Source: Dicaeum eximium (lineage: Eukaryota; Chordata; Aves; Passeriformes; Dicaeidae). From it: DNA of 64,000 bases. A program made the position numbers and the translations under genes. A model generated the notes under the pieces. It was not told where the DNA came from. It saw nothing but the letters and a program-made list of their open reading frames with translations, and did no database searches. Shown here one piece after another: positions 47,001-58,600 of the stretch (position 1 is its first letter; each line of letters opens with the position of its first letter). The DNA is taken from positions 248,001 through 312,000 of the forward strand of contig VWZP01002400.1 of the NCBI GenBank assembly GCA_013396995.1. The letters run 5' to 3'.

Positions 47001-50000
47001 AAAAAAAGAGATCTAAAAGATTACTTTAAATCTTCTTCAAGAAAAACTGTCTAAATACTGTGGATATTCTGCACACATCAGAATTTGTCACCTAAGTTTT
47101 TTTTTCAGCACTTTCCACAGGGGCAGGTACAGGACTCAGAGTCTCACTCAGGCTCTCCAGCAGTGGGATTGTATTTCCCTGCAGCTATCAGGAAAATAAC
47201 TCAGAGGCTGATAGCAGAAACAACAACAGCAATGCTGAAAATTCAAGGTGATCTACAGCTCTTGATGCAATTCAGAGATATTTTCAGAGGGCTGCAGAGG
47301 GAGGTGAGGGACAGCAGGATAGCCTCCTCCCAGTGAACATGGGTGGCTGCTGTAGAGCAGCTGCATTTTGCAGGTAATGTGAGGGAAAGCAATAGGTCAC
47401 AGTTTGTTAAGGTAAAAAAAAGAAAATCATGGAAGAAGGGACTTAATATGCTTCGTTTAATGTACTTTTACGAGGACAAAGTAAATCTATAGATTTATGG
47501 CCACTTTATTGCTATTGAAAATAAACTGTAGCCTCACAGGCTGGGGTTATCAAAGCATCTCATGATAACAGATTTGTGTGTGCCTGACTGGATTTCTCCT
47601 TGAACTACACAAATTCTTATTTGAATTCAGCTACTAAGAGAAAAAAGTTTCAATAAGATGGCTGTAAATCCTCTATGAACTAAACTCAGCATATCTATGG
47701 GCCTTTTAATCAAGTAAATAGCTTTTCTTTGGCTGCCCACTATTATCCCTATATACCCCCAAACCTTCCAAAGTAATTCTGCCATGGATTAGGACTATTC
47801 AAGCCAATCGTTACCACAGCAAATGGTTTTGATTTGGAGGCAGTAAATCTGGATGGCACGGATCAGATGTTCTCACTGGAAATGAGTTGATAACCTTGTG
47901 AGTGGTGTCAGGACTCAGGATCCTGAGACTTCTCCAGCAAAAGCTCCAGTGCACACGAGCAGCTGCAGAATTCCCAAAAAGCCCTGCACGTGGCAGGGAA
48001 GGGAAGTCCCTGGGGTTTGTCAGTCCCTGTGTTCTAAAGCCTGCGTTGATGTCTCTGTCTGGAGACGCACCCAGAACCAGGCACATTCTGAGCAGGTGCT
48101 GCAATGAACTGGGTTAACCCTTTGTGCCCAGGCACAGAGGCAGGCAGCTCCTGCCCCAGAGCAGATCACACCTCCCACACCCCACAGACACCTCCAGAGA
48201 ACACCTCCCCAGCAGCAGCACCCCAAGGAAGCACTCACTGCCTTTTCCACACCTGCTGCCATTTCTCTGCCAGACCACAGCTGCATCTTCCTTCCCTGCT
48301 GGTCTGGCTCAGCCCTGGTGTCCGTGGCCACTGCACCCATCCCTGTGTGGACACAAGGCAGGGTTAGCTCAGCTCAGCCGTGCTGATGTGAAACACACAG
48401 CAGGAGGAGGAGCAGGGCCTGGGCACTTGGCTGGGCTCCCTCCTGCTCTTCCACTTGCCTTTGACACTTGGCACACGTGGAAATGTTCATTACAGCAAAT
48501 CACTAATGTTCCCTCTTATAAAATAACTATTTGGGAGACAGCTTGGTTAAAGATAAGCAAACACACTGGGTTGATAAATGCCTCTGAGCTCTGACTTCTG
48601 AACTGGGCACTTCTTATTCAAAAAGCAGATCAAGGAACCGAAGCAGAACAATAAATCTATTTCCATAACCAAAGGAAAAGCAAAACTCAGAGCTAAAATG
48701 AAATGTCACTCTATTCAATTATTTATTTTATGCAATCTAAATAGTCTAAATAATTTAAATTTAATAATTAAAATAACTCTAGAAAAAATAATAAATTTTG
48801 ATGTGAAACCACCAAAAGACTTAACTTTAGAAAAAGACAAAGATTTTTTGCCTGCATTTTCTCCTGTCTTTGCAGATGAAGCCATCCACTACATGAAAAC
48901 TAAATTCAACATGTTCTTTCTTTCCATTTTTAAAGTATTTACCAAAATAAACTTATCTTGCTCCAGCTGACATCCAAAGGTATATAAATAGAACATCTCA
49001 TGAAGTTAAAAATAACCTCATGAGAAGGAATAGGCCTTCCAATGGTAGCAAAACTCATTTTGTTGGTATCATCTTGCCATCAGCATACATTACCACCAAG
49101 GATGCAGCTTTTACTGGCAGCTCCTCTATATTAGGGGCTCTTAGAACTTTTCTGTCACCAACTACCTTCTAAACAGGCTCATAAAGGGCTCTGGAAGAGC
49201 CCTCAGGAGGCCTTTCAGTCCAGCCTCAAACTGTAATGAGAATCTCTAAGGTATTGCCCAGCCAGTTAATTAACCCTCCTTCATTTACCTTGCATATATT
49301 TAGTTATTCATAAGCAGTGCTGAAGTTACATTCAGAAATAGCTGTGATCACCATGTGTTATTTATTAGCAAGAATTATTTCTGACAGACAATCACAATGT
49401 ATGAGGGCAGGAGGTGTCGCAAAGACTTCCCTAATAACAAAGGTTTTCAGCCAAAAAAAATCAGGAACTTGTTTCTCTTCAGAAGCTTCCAGGTGTCCTG
49501 TGGTGGTTTTTTTGTGCCAAGACAAAATGAAGTTTGTCTTGCTCTGTCCATTCCTTTCCAGGGCTTTCCTCTTCTGCTTTTGAAGCTCTAGGCTTCTTCT
49601 TCTACCTCTTACTTGGCACTCTGTAACAGCCTTGTGACAAACACACCAAAAAACTGTATATTGCCATCTCCCAAGCACTCAGCTCAGCCAGATCCTAACC
49701 AGTTAATGTGGGGAATTGTGATATGAAGCTGCAAAGTGATATCAGAGTGTGGTGGTCTAGTCCCTTAGGATGCCCCAGACCCACAGCCAGGGGATCTTAG
49801 ACATGGATGGAGCACTGAGATGAGCAGCCCCAGGGCCCTTTGAAACATCCCAGAGGCTCACAGCTCACACCCATCCATGGTGGAAGTGCCAGCAAGGACT
49901 TGCCAGAAAGCCTGAAGCACTGATATGGGACCTTTAATTTCAAACTGCATTTTTATTTACCATTCCCTTCTATTATGCAAAGTACACACCATGGTCAGTG

Positions 50001-52712
50001 ACAGAAAACCTCTTTTCCACTGTTTCAGCAGCACTAATGTTACTAAAAATGCTGCTGGATCCTTTTATTTTTGGAATCACTGGTTACAATTATTTCAGTC
50101 TATCGTCATCACCAAACACGCAGTGAACAGACTCTGAGATGACAGGGGACAGAGCTTTTCAGATATTTTTTTCCAGATCAGCCAGCTGATTTTCCAAATT
50201 AATTTAACAATTCAGCCATTAATTACTAAAGAAGCAGTTGATTTTGATGGGACCAGACTGCAGAGCCTTCTGGCAACTCTTGTTACCAGTTCAGTGCAAT
50301 TGCTAAGGGGGTACCTCATATTGGAAACTTTGGCAGGGAGCTGTGGGCTGATAAACCAGGGGACAGCACTGGAACATCAAGGGGTTTTGATCAATAGAAT
50401 CCACCTTAAAAGATGAATTAAAGGCTTTTTATTCCCATTTAGAAATTAGAAGCAATATAGACATAAAGTTAGCTTATGTATCTTATGATGGCAAACCCCC
50501 AGCTCTCCAGGTATTAATCAGTGGGGTAATTTCTTTTACATATTGGCTCAGGATGGGTAGGGTTTCTCTAATAAATAACTATTGCAAAATTTTAAAAAAT
50601 CCCTGTTATGATGATTTTCATTTGAGAATGACATTTAGATGTGTGACTCCATTTTAGCAAGTTATGAGCTTTTTCTTCACCCCAATCCTTTGCAAAAAGT
50701 TCTTCTTTAAGAAATCAAATTAATTTGAAGGTTATCATAAATGAAAAGATACATAGAGACATGCTTGCAACAGGAATGGAAAAAGTATGGCCTGGAAAAC
50801 TGGAGACTGAATTCAGAAATTTCACACACCAGAAGTGAGGCCATACCATCCATTTGCCTGTGGTACTGAATTTATCTTGCAAATGACCTGTTCAACCCTG
50901 GGATCAGAGGTAACCTGAACTATCTTAGTCCTTATTTTCCCAGAGCAGGCAATGAAAACAAAAGAGACCTTCTGAGAACAAAAATTCCATTAAAAATTTG
51001 CTGCCTCTCTGAGACAAGAGGAACAAAGGTCATATAGTCCAGCATAGTACAGAGCAAAACTAGGACCTCAAATATGTCTGTAACACCATCCAAAGATGAA
51101 ATAACCTTCCCAATCCAATACAATTTAATAGACCAACATGCTTCAGGTCCACCTTGTTTTAGAGTAGTAGTCATTTGGTCTGACACCTGCATTATACTAT
51201 CTCTTTTGGAAAAAATGTATTTAAAACCACAGAGACCATATATTCAGCCATCAAGGACAGAGGAAAATATCCTAGTCGATCATTTATCCCCTGGAGAGAA
51301 CCCCTGAGACAAACTTGCTTTTACTGTTATAGCAGGACCTTTTACATCAGTGTGGAATTGGAGAGAGGAAGAAAGGAGGCAGGATTGTTTGGATGTTTTC
51401 CCTCTGGCATTGCTGCTCTCCAGCAAGGGCACGAGTCCAGGGGATGCACACACAGAGCATCCACTTCCAGTGCTTCCATCGCTGAGTGCAGCATCATCCT
51501 CGTGCTCTGGACTGTGACTGCCCTTCCTTAGAAATGACGAGTAAGCAGGTCACTAAAATATCCTGCAACATGGAGCATCTATCTGGGAAACAGACTCTGA
51601 CCTGCTGTTTTCCATTTCTAAATATTTGGGGATTTCAGCCTCAAGCGCGCATTCATCTCGGGCAGTTCAGCTGTCACTTGTGATACAAATAAAAAGATGA
51701 TGGATGGCAGAATCTGCCCACAAGTTCAATTCCTGCTAGGGTCATTCTGTCCATAGTGACCACTTTTCCACACTAACCACATCACTTCACTGCTCTCCTC
51801 ACCATAAGCATTTTTTACACATGAAAGTGCATACACAGATGTGTACAAAACATTCATCTACCAACTATAAAATTTCTCTGGTCTGAAGCTTTCCAGCTGA
51901 CAGACTGGTTTATGTGCATTCTGCCTTCTGACATTATTACATTTCCACTGCCACATGAAAACTGAAAAAAACCCAAAAAATGTGAGCATCCTTACATTCA
52001 TCCTGTACTGTACTGCTTATGTTTCTGTAGATGAATCTATGAAGTCTTATGTGGAAGAGCTGCATGAATATTTTAAAACTTACTTGTGAAAATACACTGA
52101 TTATGCACTATTGTGCAGCCTCTATATGCTTATTTCATGCAAACATGTTGGAGAAAAGTTTACTGGTAGTAATGTCTGTAGAAATACTACATTTTACAAT
52201 ATTTAATGTAAGCAAAATTTCTATATGTGTAAGTGTATATATATATATAAATATTCATATAAATTTCACTCCTCCAGCAATAAACAAAAATGTAGCTCAA
52301 TATATGTTCAAATTAGCTCATGTTTAACTTGCAGTAGCAAGACCAGCAATAGTGCACTCACAAGCAAACTAGGAATAATGAATTTTTATTGAAGTGATTA
52401 AATAATTGCTGAATTACTACTGCAGCCTACAGACATATTAAGTTGCAGGTTATTTTCAAGGTAAGGAAGCTGTCTAAAGAAATGGGTCCTTACAAGAAAT
52501 TCATCTGCCTTGAACACTAAACATCCAGTCACATTCTGAAGAGTCCAAAGAACCAAATGGAGGGGTTAATGCAGTTCCCTACAATAAATGGTGCTTCAGC
52601 AGTAACTCACCGATGTAAAGCCCTGTTCATAGAATGGCTTCTGCTCTCCTTTTGGGGTAGTGTCAGTCTTCTCTTGGTGGCAATGACAATGCAATGATTT
52701 CCATCCTTGCAG
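44081..52712 (+). other. CRB1: CRB1 intron 11, 3' part
   Basis: Mostly AT-rich, with a GC-richer patch at about 47900-48480 and a short TA run near 52236-52250. One exon-like segment (45641-45706) is listed separately. The intron ends with a short pyrimidine stretch and CCTTGCAG before exon 12. At about 21 kb it is by far the longest fully contained CRB1 intron in the window. Confidence 0.75.
45641..45706 (+). CDS. Possible alternative terminal exon (unverified)
   Basis: A strong acceptor (TTTTTCCCTTTTTATCCTTT then CAG) at 45640 is followed by 21 codons and TAA: IAADGEVPTPEAVDRILKGI then S. Its phase 0 start matches the exon 11 donor. A spliced product would end soon after the last EGF with no membrane segment, so it would be secreted. 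I do not recognise the peptide, and no AATAAA is seen close downstream. It could be a cryptic exon, a fragment of an old pseudogene or chance. Listed because acceptor, phase and protein-like composition coincide. Confidence 0.2.
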   Translation: MAADGEVPTPEAVDRILKGIS

Positions 52713-52928
52713 CTGGCAGCTGACTTGATCTCGAGCATTTTCACGGCCGTGGGCTCGGTGACGCTGGCGCTGCTGGTGCTGCTGTCCCTGGCCGTGGTGG
52801 TCTCCGCCGTCGCCGCCACCAAACGGGCGACGCAGGGCACCTACAGCCCCAGCCGCCAGGAGAAGGAGGGCTCCCGGGTGGAGATGTGGAACATGGTGCA
52901 GCCACCACCCATGGAAAGGCTCATCTAG
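52713..52928 (+). CDS. CRB1: CRB1 exon 12: transmembrane helix and cytoplasmic tail (form A)
   Basis: The final coding exon: 216 bases including TAG, phase 0 start, identical in length to human. It encodes LAADLISSIF, a hydrophobic helix of about 25 residues rich in Val, Leu and Ala, then the stop-transfer TKR. A 37-residue tail follows, with the FERM-binding segment GTYSPSRQEKEGSR, then VEMWNMVQPPP and the PDZ-binding terminus MERLI. ERLI binds PALS1 (and PAR6), and the GTYSPS region binds FERM proteins such as EPB41L5, which anchors the apical Crumbs complex. The tail is almost unchanged from human apart from NMVQPPPMERLI in place of NLMPPPAMERLI. The exon is notably GC- and CpG-rich next to its AT-rich intron. 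Confidence 0.98.
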   Translation: MAADLISSIFTAVGSVTLALLVLLSLAVVVSAVAATKRATQGTYSPSRQEKEGSRVEMWNMVQPPPMERLI

Positions 52929-53320
52929 AAGAAAGCAAAGCCACTCCTCCATCCTCAGATGTGCCTGAAAGGGGACACTGTACATATGTTCAATATATTC
53001 ATTTTCTTCTGATAAATATTACGATGATTTTTTCACTGCTTTCCTTTCAAGTTCAATAGTGAACCAATGACATTTATCATTGCTGTGGACCAGCCCATCT
53101 AAGGACAATTTTTATTTGCACTGGAAACTCTGGCCTTGATAATCAGCAGTAGGCATTACAGACAGGAATGGCTCCTGGATAAATGCAACTGCCTGCCCTG
53201 AACACCACACGGATACCAGCTTCTCCTTTGCACTCTTCTTGGCTGCCTAGCAATCACAGCTGCAGAAGATGATGCAGACAAATCAACTAAGCCTGTACAA
53301 TAAAGACATTGTAATTCTGT
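52929..53320 (+). other. CRB1: CRB1 3' UTR (form A)
   Basis: The sequence runs from the stop codon to a probable cleavage site about 15-20 bases past the AATAAA at 53299-53304. A GT-rich downstream element follows at about 53342-53361. The exact end is estimated. Confidence 0.65.
53299..53304 (+). terminator. CRB1: Polyadenylation signal AATAAA
   Basis: This is the first canonical hexamer after the CRB1 stop codon, 370 bases downstream, followed by a GT-rich stretch. Another AATAAA near 53414 could be an alternative. Confidence 0.65.
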
Positions 53321-54130
53321 TATCAAAGGGTTTAGTACTAGAGCTGTGTCTCAGTGTATCTTCTTTCATCAGTTAATCAGGGATTAAAAGGAAGCTGTGT
53401 GAAAACTCTCCAAAATAAATGCTTCAAATTTGTTTTTCTTCCTTCTGGTTCTTTCATTTTACTTGCTGCCCCTCTACCTTCTACTAAAATGAAGGTGAAA
53501 TTAATTTCAGTTTCCACAAAAGCACATATTTCTCTTAGGATAAAAGACTGTGGCTTAAAATACCCAGTGGGCACAGCCTGACCAGTTAGGAGACATGAAA
53601 TCTAAATATCCTAAACAAATTGTGTGCATCCACACTACTGCCTTTTTCCTATTACAATCTTACCCAATGGTCCCTTTTAGAAAATTATTGCTTCTCACAT
53701 TGCAAACATACATTGGCTGCCAAAAAGCATGCTCAGAAATGTTTCCTAAAGCTCATGGAAAATACCAGGAAAGAGGCAGAAGTGCCTACAGGTAGAAGAC
53801 TGGCTTGGAAATAATTAGGACAAACTTGCTGCTTCTCCTGGAGCTCAGACTTCTCACAAGATCATGGGCAAATAAATTTTTATGCCTCAATTTTCCTCTT
53901 TTAAAACAGGAATAATCCTATTTAACTACCTCATAAATGTCAGCAGCAAAAGGGTTGCTTTGTTGAAAAAGAAACAAATGCATGAAATGTTATGGAGAAG
54001 CTTGGAAGAAATCTTGTAATGAAACAATTACATGGATGTAATAAAAATCACAGTGACACGTAATGCAATGAAACAAACATTTGATACTAAGAAATCTTGT
54101 AATGAAATAGACATTTGGAAATGTAAGTTA

Positions 54131-54190
54131 ACAGCTGGAGTCAATGACCTTAAAGGTATTTTCCAGCCTTAACAACTGTATGATTCTATG
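54131..54190 (+). mobile_element. CR1-like LINE 3' end fragment
   Basis: The segment AGCTGGAGTCAATGACCTTA then AAGGTATTTTCCAGCC, ending TGTATGATTCTATG, follows the avian CR1 3' end layout with one terminal TGATTCTATG unit. It is truncated and non-coding. Confidence 0.65.
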
Positions 54191-55626
54191 TGCTAAAAAT
54201 GCTCCCAGGTCAATGGGGATTTTTTGGAATGCAGAGGCAAAATTTAAGTGTAACTCACGCAGTCAGTTTTCAGATGTAGTCAAGTAATTAAATCACAAAC
54301 ATTTCTCCCACACAAACAGAACCCACAATAAGGAGGCAACAGAGTGGAAAGTCCATGAAGGCATTTCTTTCTGCACTTCAGCTCACATGTGCCCACAGTG
54401 GTGAAGCATCCCAGATAAACACATCAACCCCCAGATGATTATTCCAGGGGTTGCATAACAGAGTACACACACTCACTATCCAAGAGTTTAACTCATCTTT
54501 TCAATTAATGATCAATTCACAGTTCAGTTTGGATGACCCCTTAAGGGATTACTGAAGATCAATGCCACTCACATTTATTTTTGAATTAGATGCTTAGCAG
54601 TAACTATGATAGTAAGCACATTCAGGACTTTTTGCAGTCCTCATCAATATCTTTCAAAACAAGGCACTATAGAAAATGTGAGTGGATGGTTGGATTCAAG
54701 CTGAGTTAGAAGAGGAGAATGTAGTCACAGCAAAAATGCACAACAGATTTTATTCCAGCCAAATTTCCAGCTTTACTACTGCACTTATTATTTCAAATGC
54801 AATCACTGTTGTACAGCTGCAGTCAAAATTCAGAGAGTTCAAAAGACAACTGAGGAAAGAGTGGAAAACTAAGTTCCTAAAATTATTATAAGAGAGAGCA
54901 GAAATTATTTTCTTTGGATCTTTTCAAATCAAGGCTTTATGTAACTACAGATGCAGCAGTCTTTAATTAAAACTTGATTTAGCCTGGCTTTTGCCCCATG
55001 AGACACTGCTGAGGCATTATAAAGTAAAGTTTTGTTGGGTGTGATCATTTCTAGACAGATACACAAACACTGTGGGAAAAAAGGAAGCAACTGACTCAAA
55101 GAGTGTCCAGTTTGAGGCAGCAGACACCAAGGAAATGGGACAGCAGAGAACAACAGCATGGGAAGATGAGAGACCACAAGAGAAGCAGAAGTTATTTGTG
55201 TGAGTTCTTACCCATGGGTCTTGCCTCACTCTCAAAAAAGCTGTGAGAGAGCCAAAGACAAACCGTGCCAAGAAAGTGGCCAAGTGGGCCAAGACATTGG
55301 GGGGCTGTGATAGCATGAGGGCAAGCAGTGAGTGAGGAAGAAAAGGCTGGGAAAGGCAGAGGAGAGCAAGCTCTGAACACCAGGGCAAACCTGGAAGAAT
55401 GAATTAGGTCCAAGCAGCACTGGACTAACAAAGTGTATGCAAAGAAGATGTTTCTACACACCTCCTTTATGCTCTTGGTTTTCTGGTCAATGAGCCCAAC
55501 TGAGAGGATTGATAGACATCTCAGGGAATAGCAGAGATGGAGAATGAAAAAGAAAAATTAGCTCATATCAGAAATAGCAGTAGATGGTTATAATAAAGAT
55601 CTAAATTTGAAATCTGCCCTTATTTG

Positions 55627-55680
55627 AGCAGGAGGTTGAACTAGATGACATCAGCAGGTCCCTTCCAGGCTTAATTATCA
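55627..55680 (+). mobile_element. CR1-like LINE 3' end fragment
   Basis: AGCAGGAGGTTGAACTAGAT followed by GACATCAGCAGGTCCCTTCC and AGGC resembles the conserved block near the CR1 3' end. The usual terminal ATTCTATGA repeat is missing, replaced by TTAATTATC. It may extend further upstream into the purine-rich stretch. Confidence 0.55.
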
Positions 55681-58600
55681 CCTTATCCAAAGAAAAAGGA
55701 CAAAAGGGAGAAAGCAGCTGAAGATGGAGGCAGTTTGCAAGGAGAACTAACATGAAGGAAAGCATAGGGAAAGATGGAACAAGAATAAGGAAGTAGCTGA
55801 AGAGTAAAGCTGCTCTTCTCCATGGTTTGACTTTCTGGATGAAATCTGGGAGACAGTTGAAAAACAATCTGTAGAGATGTAATGAAATATTCCAGAAAGT
55901 GTTGCCACAGAGAGAATCTTTAGGGCTGAGCAAGATACCCAGGAGCGTGTACAGAGGAAGGAAGAGGCAGAGAAGATGAAAGCCTGAAGACTTTTCATAC
56001 AGACCAAAGAGAGTTCAGGAGGAATATGCTCCTAGAGAATTAAAAAGACATCCATAAAAGCACAACAAAGAGAAAAATCTCACAGTGAAATACGAGTGTG
56101 GTTTGTAGAAAGTAAGTCAAGGAGACAGAAGGCAGGGGAAAAACCTTTAAACTAAGATTAGAGTAAGTTGTGATTGCTGTCAGCCTCGGTGGAGAGGAAG
56201 TGATAGAAGTAAGAGTGGTGGAAATTCACAGAAAAATGAGAGAAGAAAAGGAAATGAAAGTAAATGGCACTTGAGGAAGGTGGAGGCAAAAGCTGGATCG
56301 CAGCAAGGGTGAAGCTGGACTTTCACAGCAGTGAGGCCAAAGGAAACAGTGGGAGGATGACGGTGAGTCAGGAATTAGAATTACCTATTGAAACAGGTCT
56401 GTGCAGGGTAACTCACAGGGAGCATGTTTTACTTCAAATAGGGATAAAAATGTGAAATATTCAAAACTCTATGATCTTATAAGCAACAAACAGAAAAAGG
56501 CCCAGAAGGCAACAAATGTCTTTTCCAAACACACTTCCTGAAAATCTGAATTAACAAAGCAACATCCAAAGGCAGCAGGAAGGTAGATGCTGCAGCTGAA
56601 AATGCTCAATGGCAGCCTAGAGAAGCACAAAAAATCCCCAAGTTGTCGTTTCATGAACATGCTATAGTGACCATAATATGCATGGTTAAGAAGACTGACC
56701 CTTCTGGGCCATGTCTCAAGCAGGGAACAACAGCTAAACAAAAGAGAATACATTTTAAAGAATGTCTAATAACATCCCTGATGAAATTTAACCCACAGAT
56801 TAAGACAGACATAGCAGATGCCAAGGTATTTCCTGCTTCTCAGCCCAGGGGTTTATTAGAATGTACAGAAGCACAGACATTCAGGGAGGAGCAGTAACAT
56901 CTAGGAGTTGTGGAGAGCATGTGTATAAGGAAAAAATACTGAAATTGGCTTCTGGTTCCCAAAAAAGCACTGGTTACCTCTACTACTGTGGCAGGATCTC
57001 CACATAAAAGACTTAAAGTATTTCAAAATTCCATTTGTTTAATCTCTCTCACTATTTGACTCAAAAGCTTGAAGCATAATATATTATTCATGATCACTTG
57101 CAACCTATCCATTAAAGAAAAAAAAACTCAATATACTCTCAAGCCTTACATATTTAACCTTCTCTTCATGCCTAATAGCCTTCTACAAAGAAAGAGAGGG
57201 TGCTAGGTTAGAACACACAGTCTGCTCTGCACCAAATCCCTCCAAAGATACTCAGAGGCAGGGGAAGGATTAAGCAATTTACCCCCTTTGCATGGTCCAT
57301 TCCCTTTTCCTTGGAAAAAGGTGGCATCCAGCCTGTGAAACAGTGAGCATTACTTTGTATTATGTGCCTTCTCTGTTTCATGTAAAATCAACTGCTCCTT
57401 CTCTATATGTACATAATATGTTCATAGTTTAGATGCTGTATTCATATTACTGTTTTGCTCTGTACAGGATCAAAATAAGCAATAAATAAGGATTATACCA
57501 AAGCCTGTATTATTTTTGCTTTATGGGATTCTTTTATCATGCAATTACAAAGGAAATTATCCCCAGATCAGAACTATATTTACAGTTTAAGAAGTCAAGT
57601 TTGCCATTAGAAACCAAGTGATAAAGAAACATTTTCCATACTTGGGAATGAGATGAAAAGTGGGAGCTGCCAGCCTCAGCACTGCAATCTGCACCATCCT
57701 CTGCTGCAGCCTCACCAAGCCACTGCCCTGGACCATCAAAAGGACAAGTCTGTGCCAGGTCCCAGGGTGGCACAAATCAACACAGCTCCACAGAGGCTAA
57801 TTTATACAGGCTGAGAAGGACATGCTCTGGTTTTGAAATTACTGCTGTCTTTCCAGCGCTGTGGATGAGTGCAGGCAGAAAAGTGGCAGAGCTGCAAGGA
57901 TTTTCTTCACTTAATGTAGTCCCATTTTCTGCCCTCTTCAAAAGCCTTTCTGTTACTTTTCAATAAAGATCAATGACCTCAGAAGCCAAGAGTCCTATTG
58001 CCTCAGAAGCATCAGCACCCTGACAGGGTGGGAGCAGTTCAGCTCCTCTGCAGGCTATAGAACAGGACACCCCCAGGTGAGACACGATTCCTTCCCTCTG
58101 AGCAGTGCCCAGCCCTGCCCCAATGGCCTGGGAGCAGCTGAATTCCCAAACAGCAGAAATGGAGGAGGAAGCACCTAAAGAAACCACTCCCAACAGTGAA
58201 AGGATGCCTTTGAGGCCATGGGCCAACTCTGCCTCTCACTTCTGGTCCCTTCCATACTCTGCACACTCCCAGCTGAGGCCTGCCATTCCTACACCCCTGT
58301 CCTCTGAGCCCCTTGATCTGTGCTCACCCCAGCCCTCTAAAGGCTTGTCATGAAGGCAAAGAGGTTGCTAAAAATTCTCTTGGCAACAACAGCTCATTTT
58401 GCAAAAATGACACACCCAGGAGAGAAGGTGAATGTGAACTTTTGTGAGAATTTTATTTTCCTCAGTATGTTGGCATGTAACCAACCAAACTCAAGCAGCA
58501 GCATCCTGTTCTGCAGCCAGAGCAACCCTTGTGCACCCAGGGCAGGGCACGTCTAGCCTGCCAAATAATCACAGGGCCCTTTGGTGAATCCAAATCCACT

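Noticed and set aside
55017..55388. 123-codon minus-strand frame and overlapping ones at 55192-55461 and 55601-55933
   Set aside because: The Ser/Leu/Phe-rich translation is explained by the purine-rich + strand. No recognisable family, and overlapping frames are equally open.
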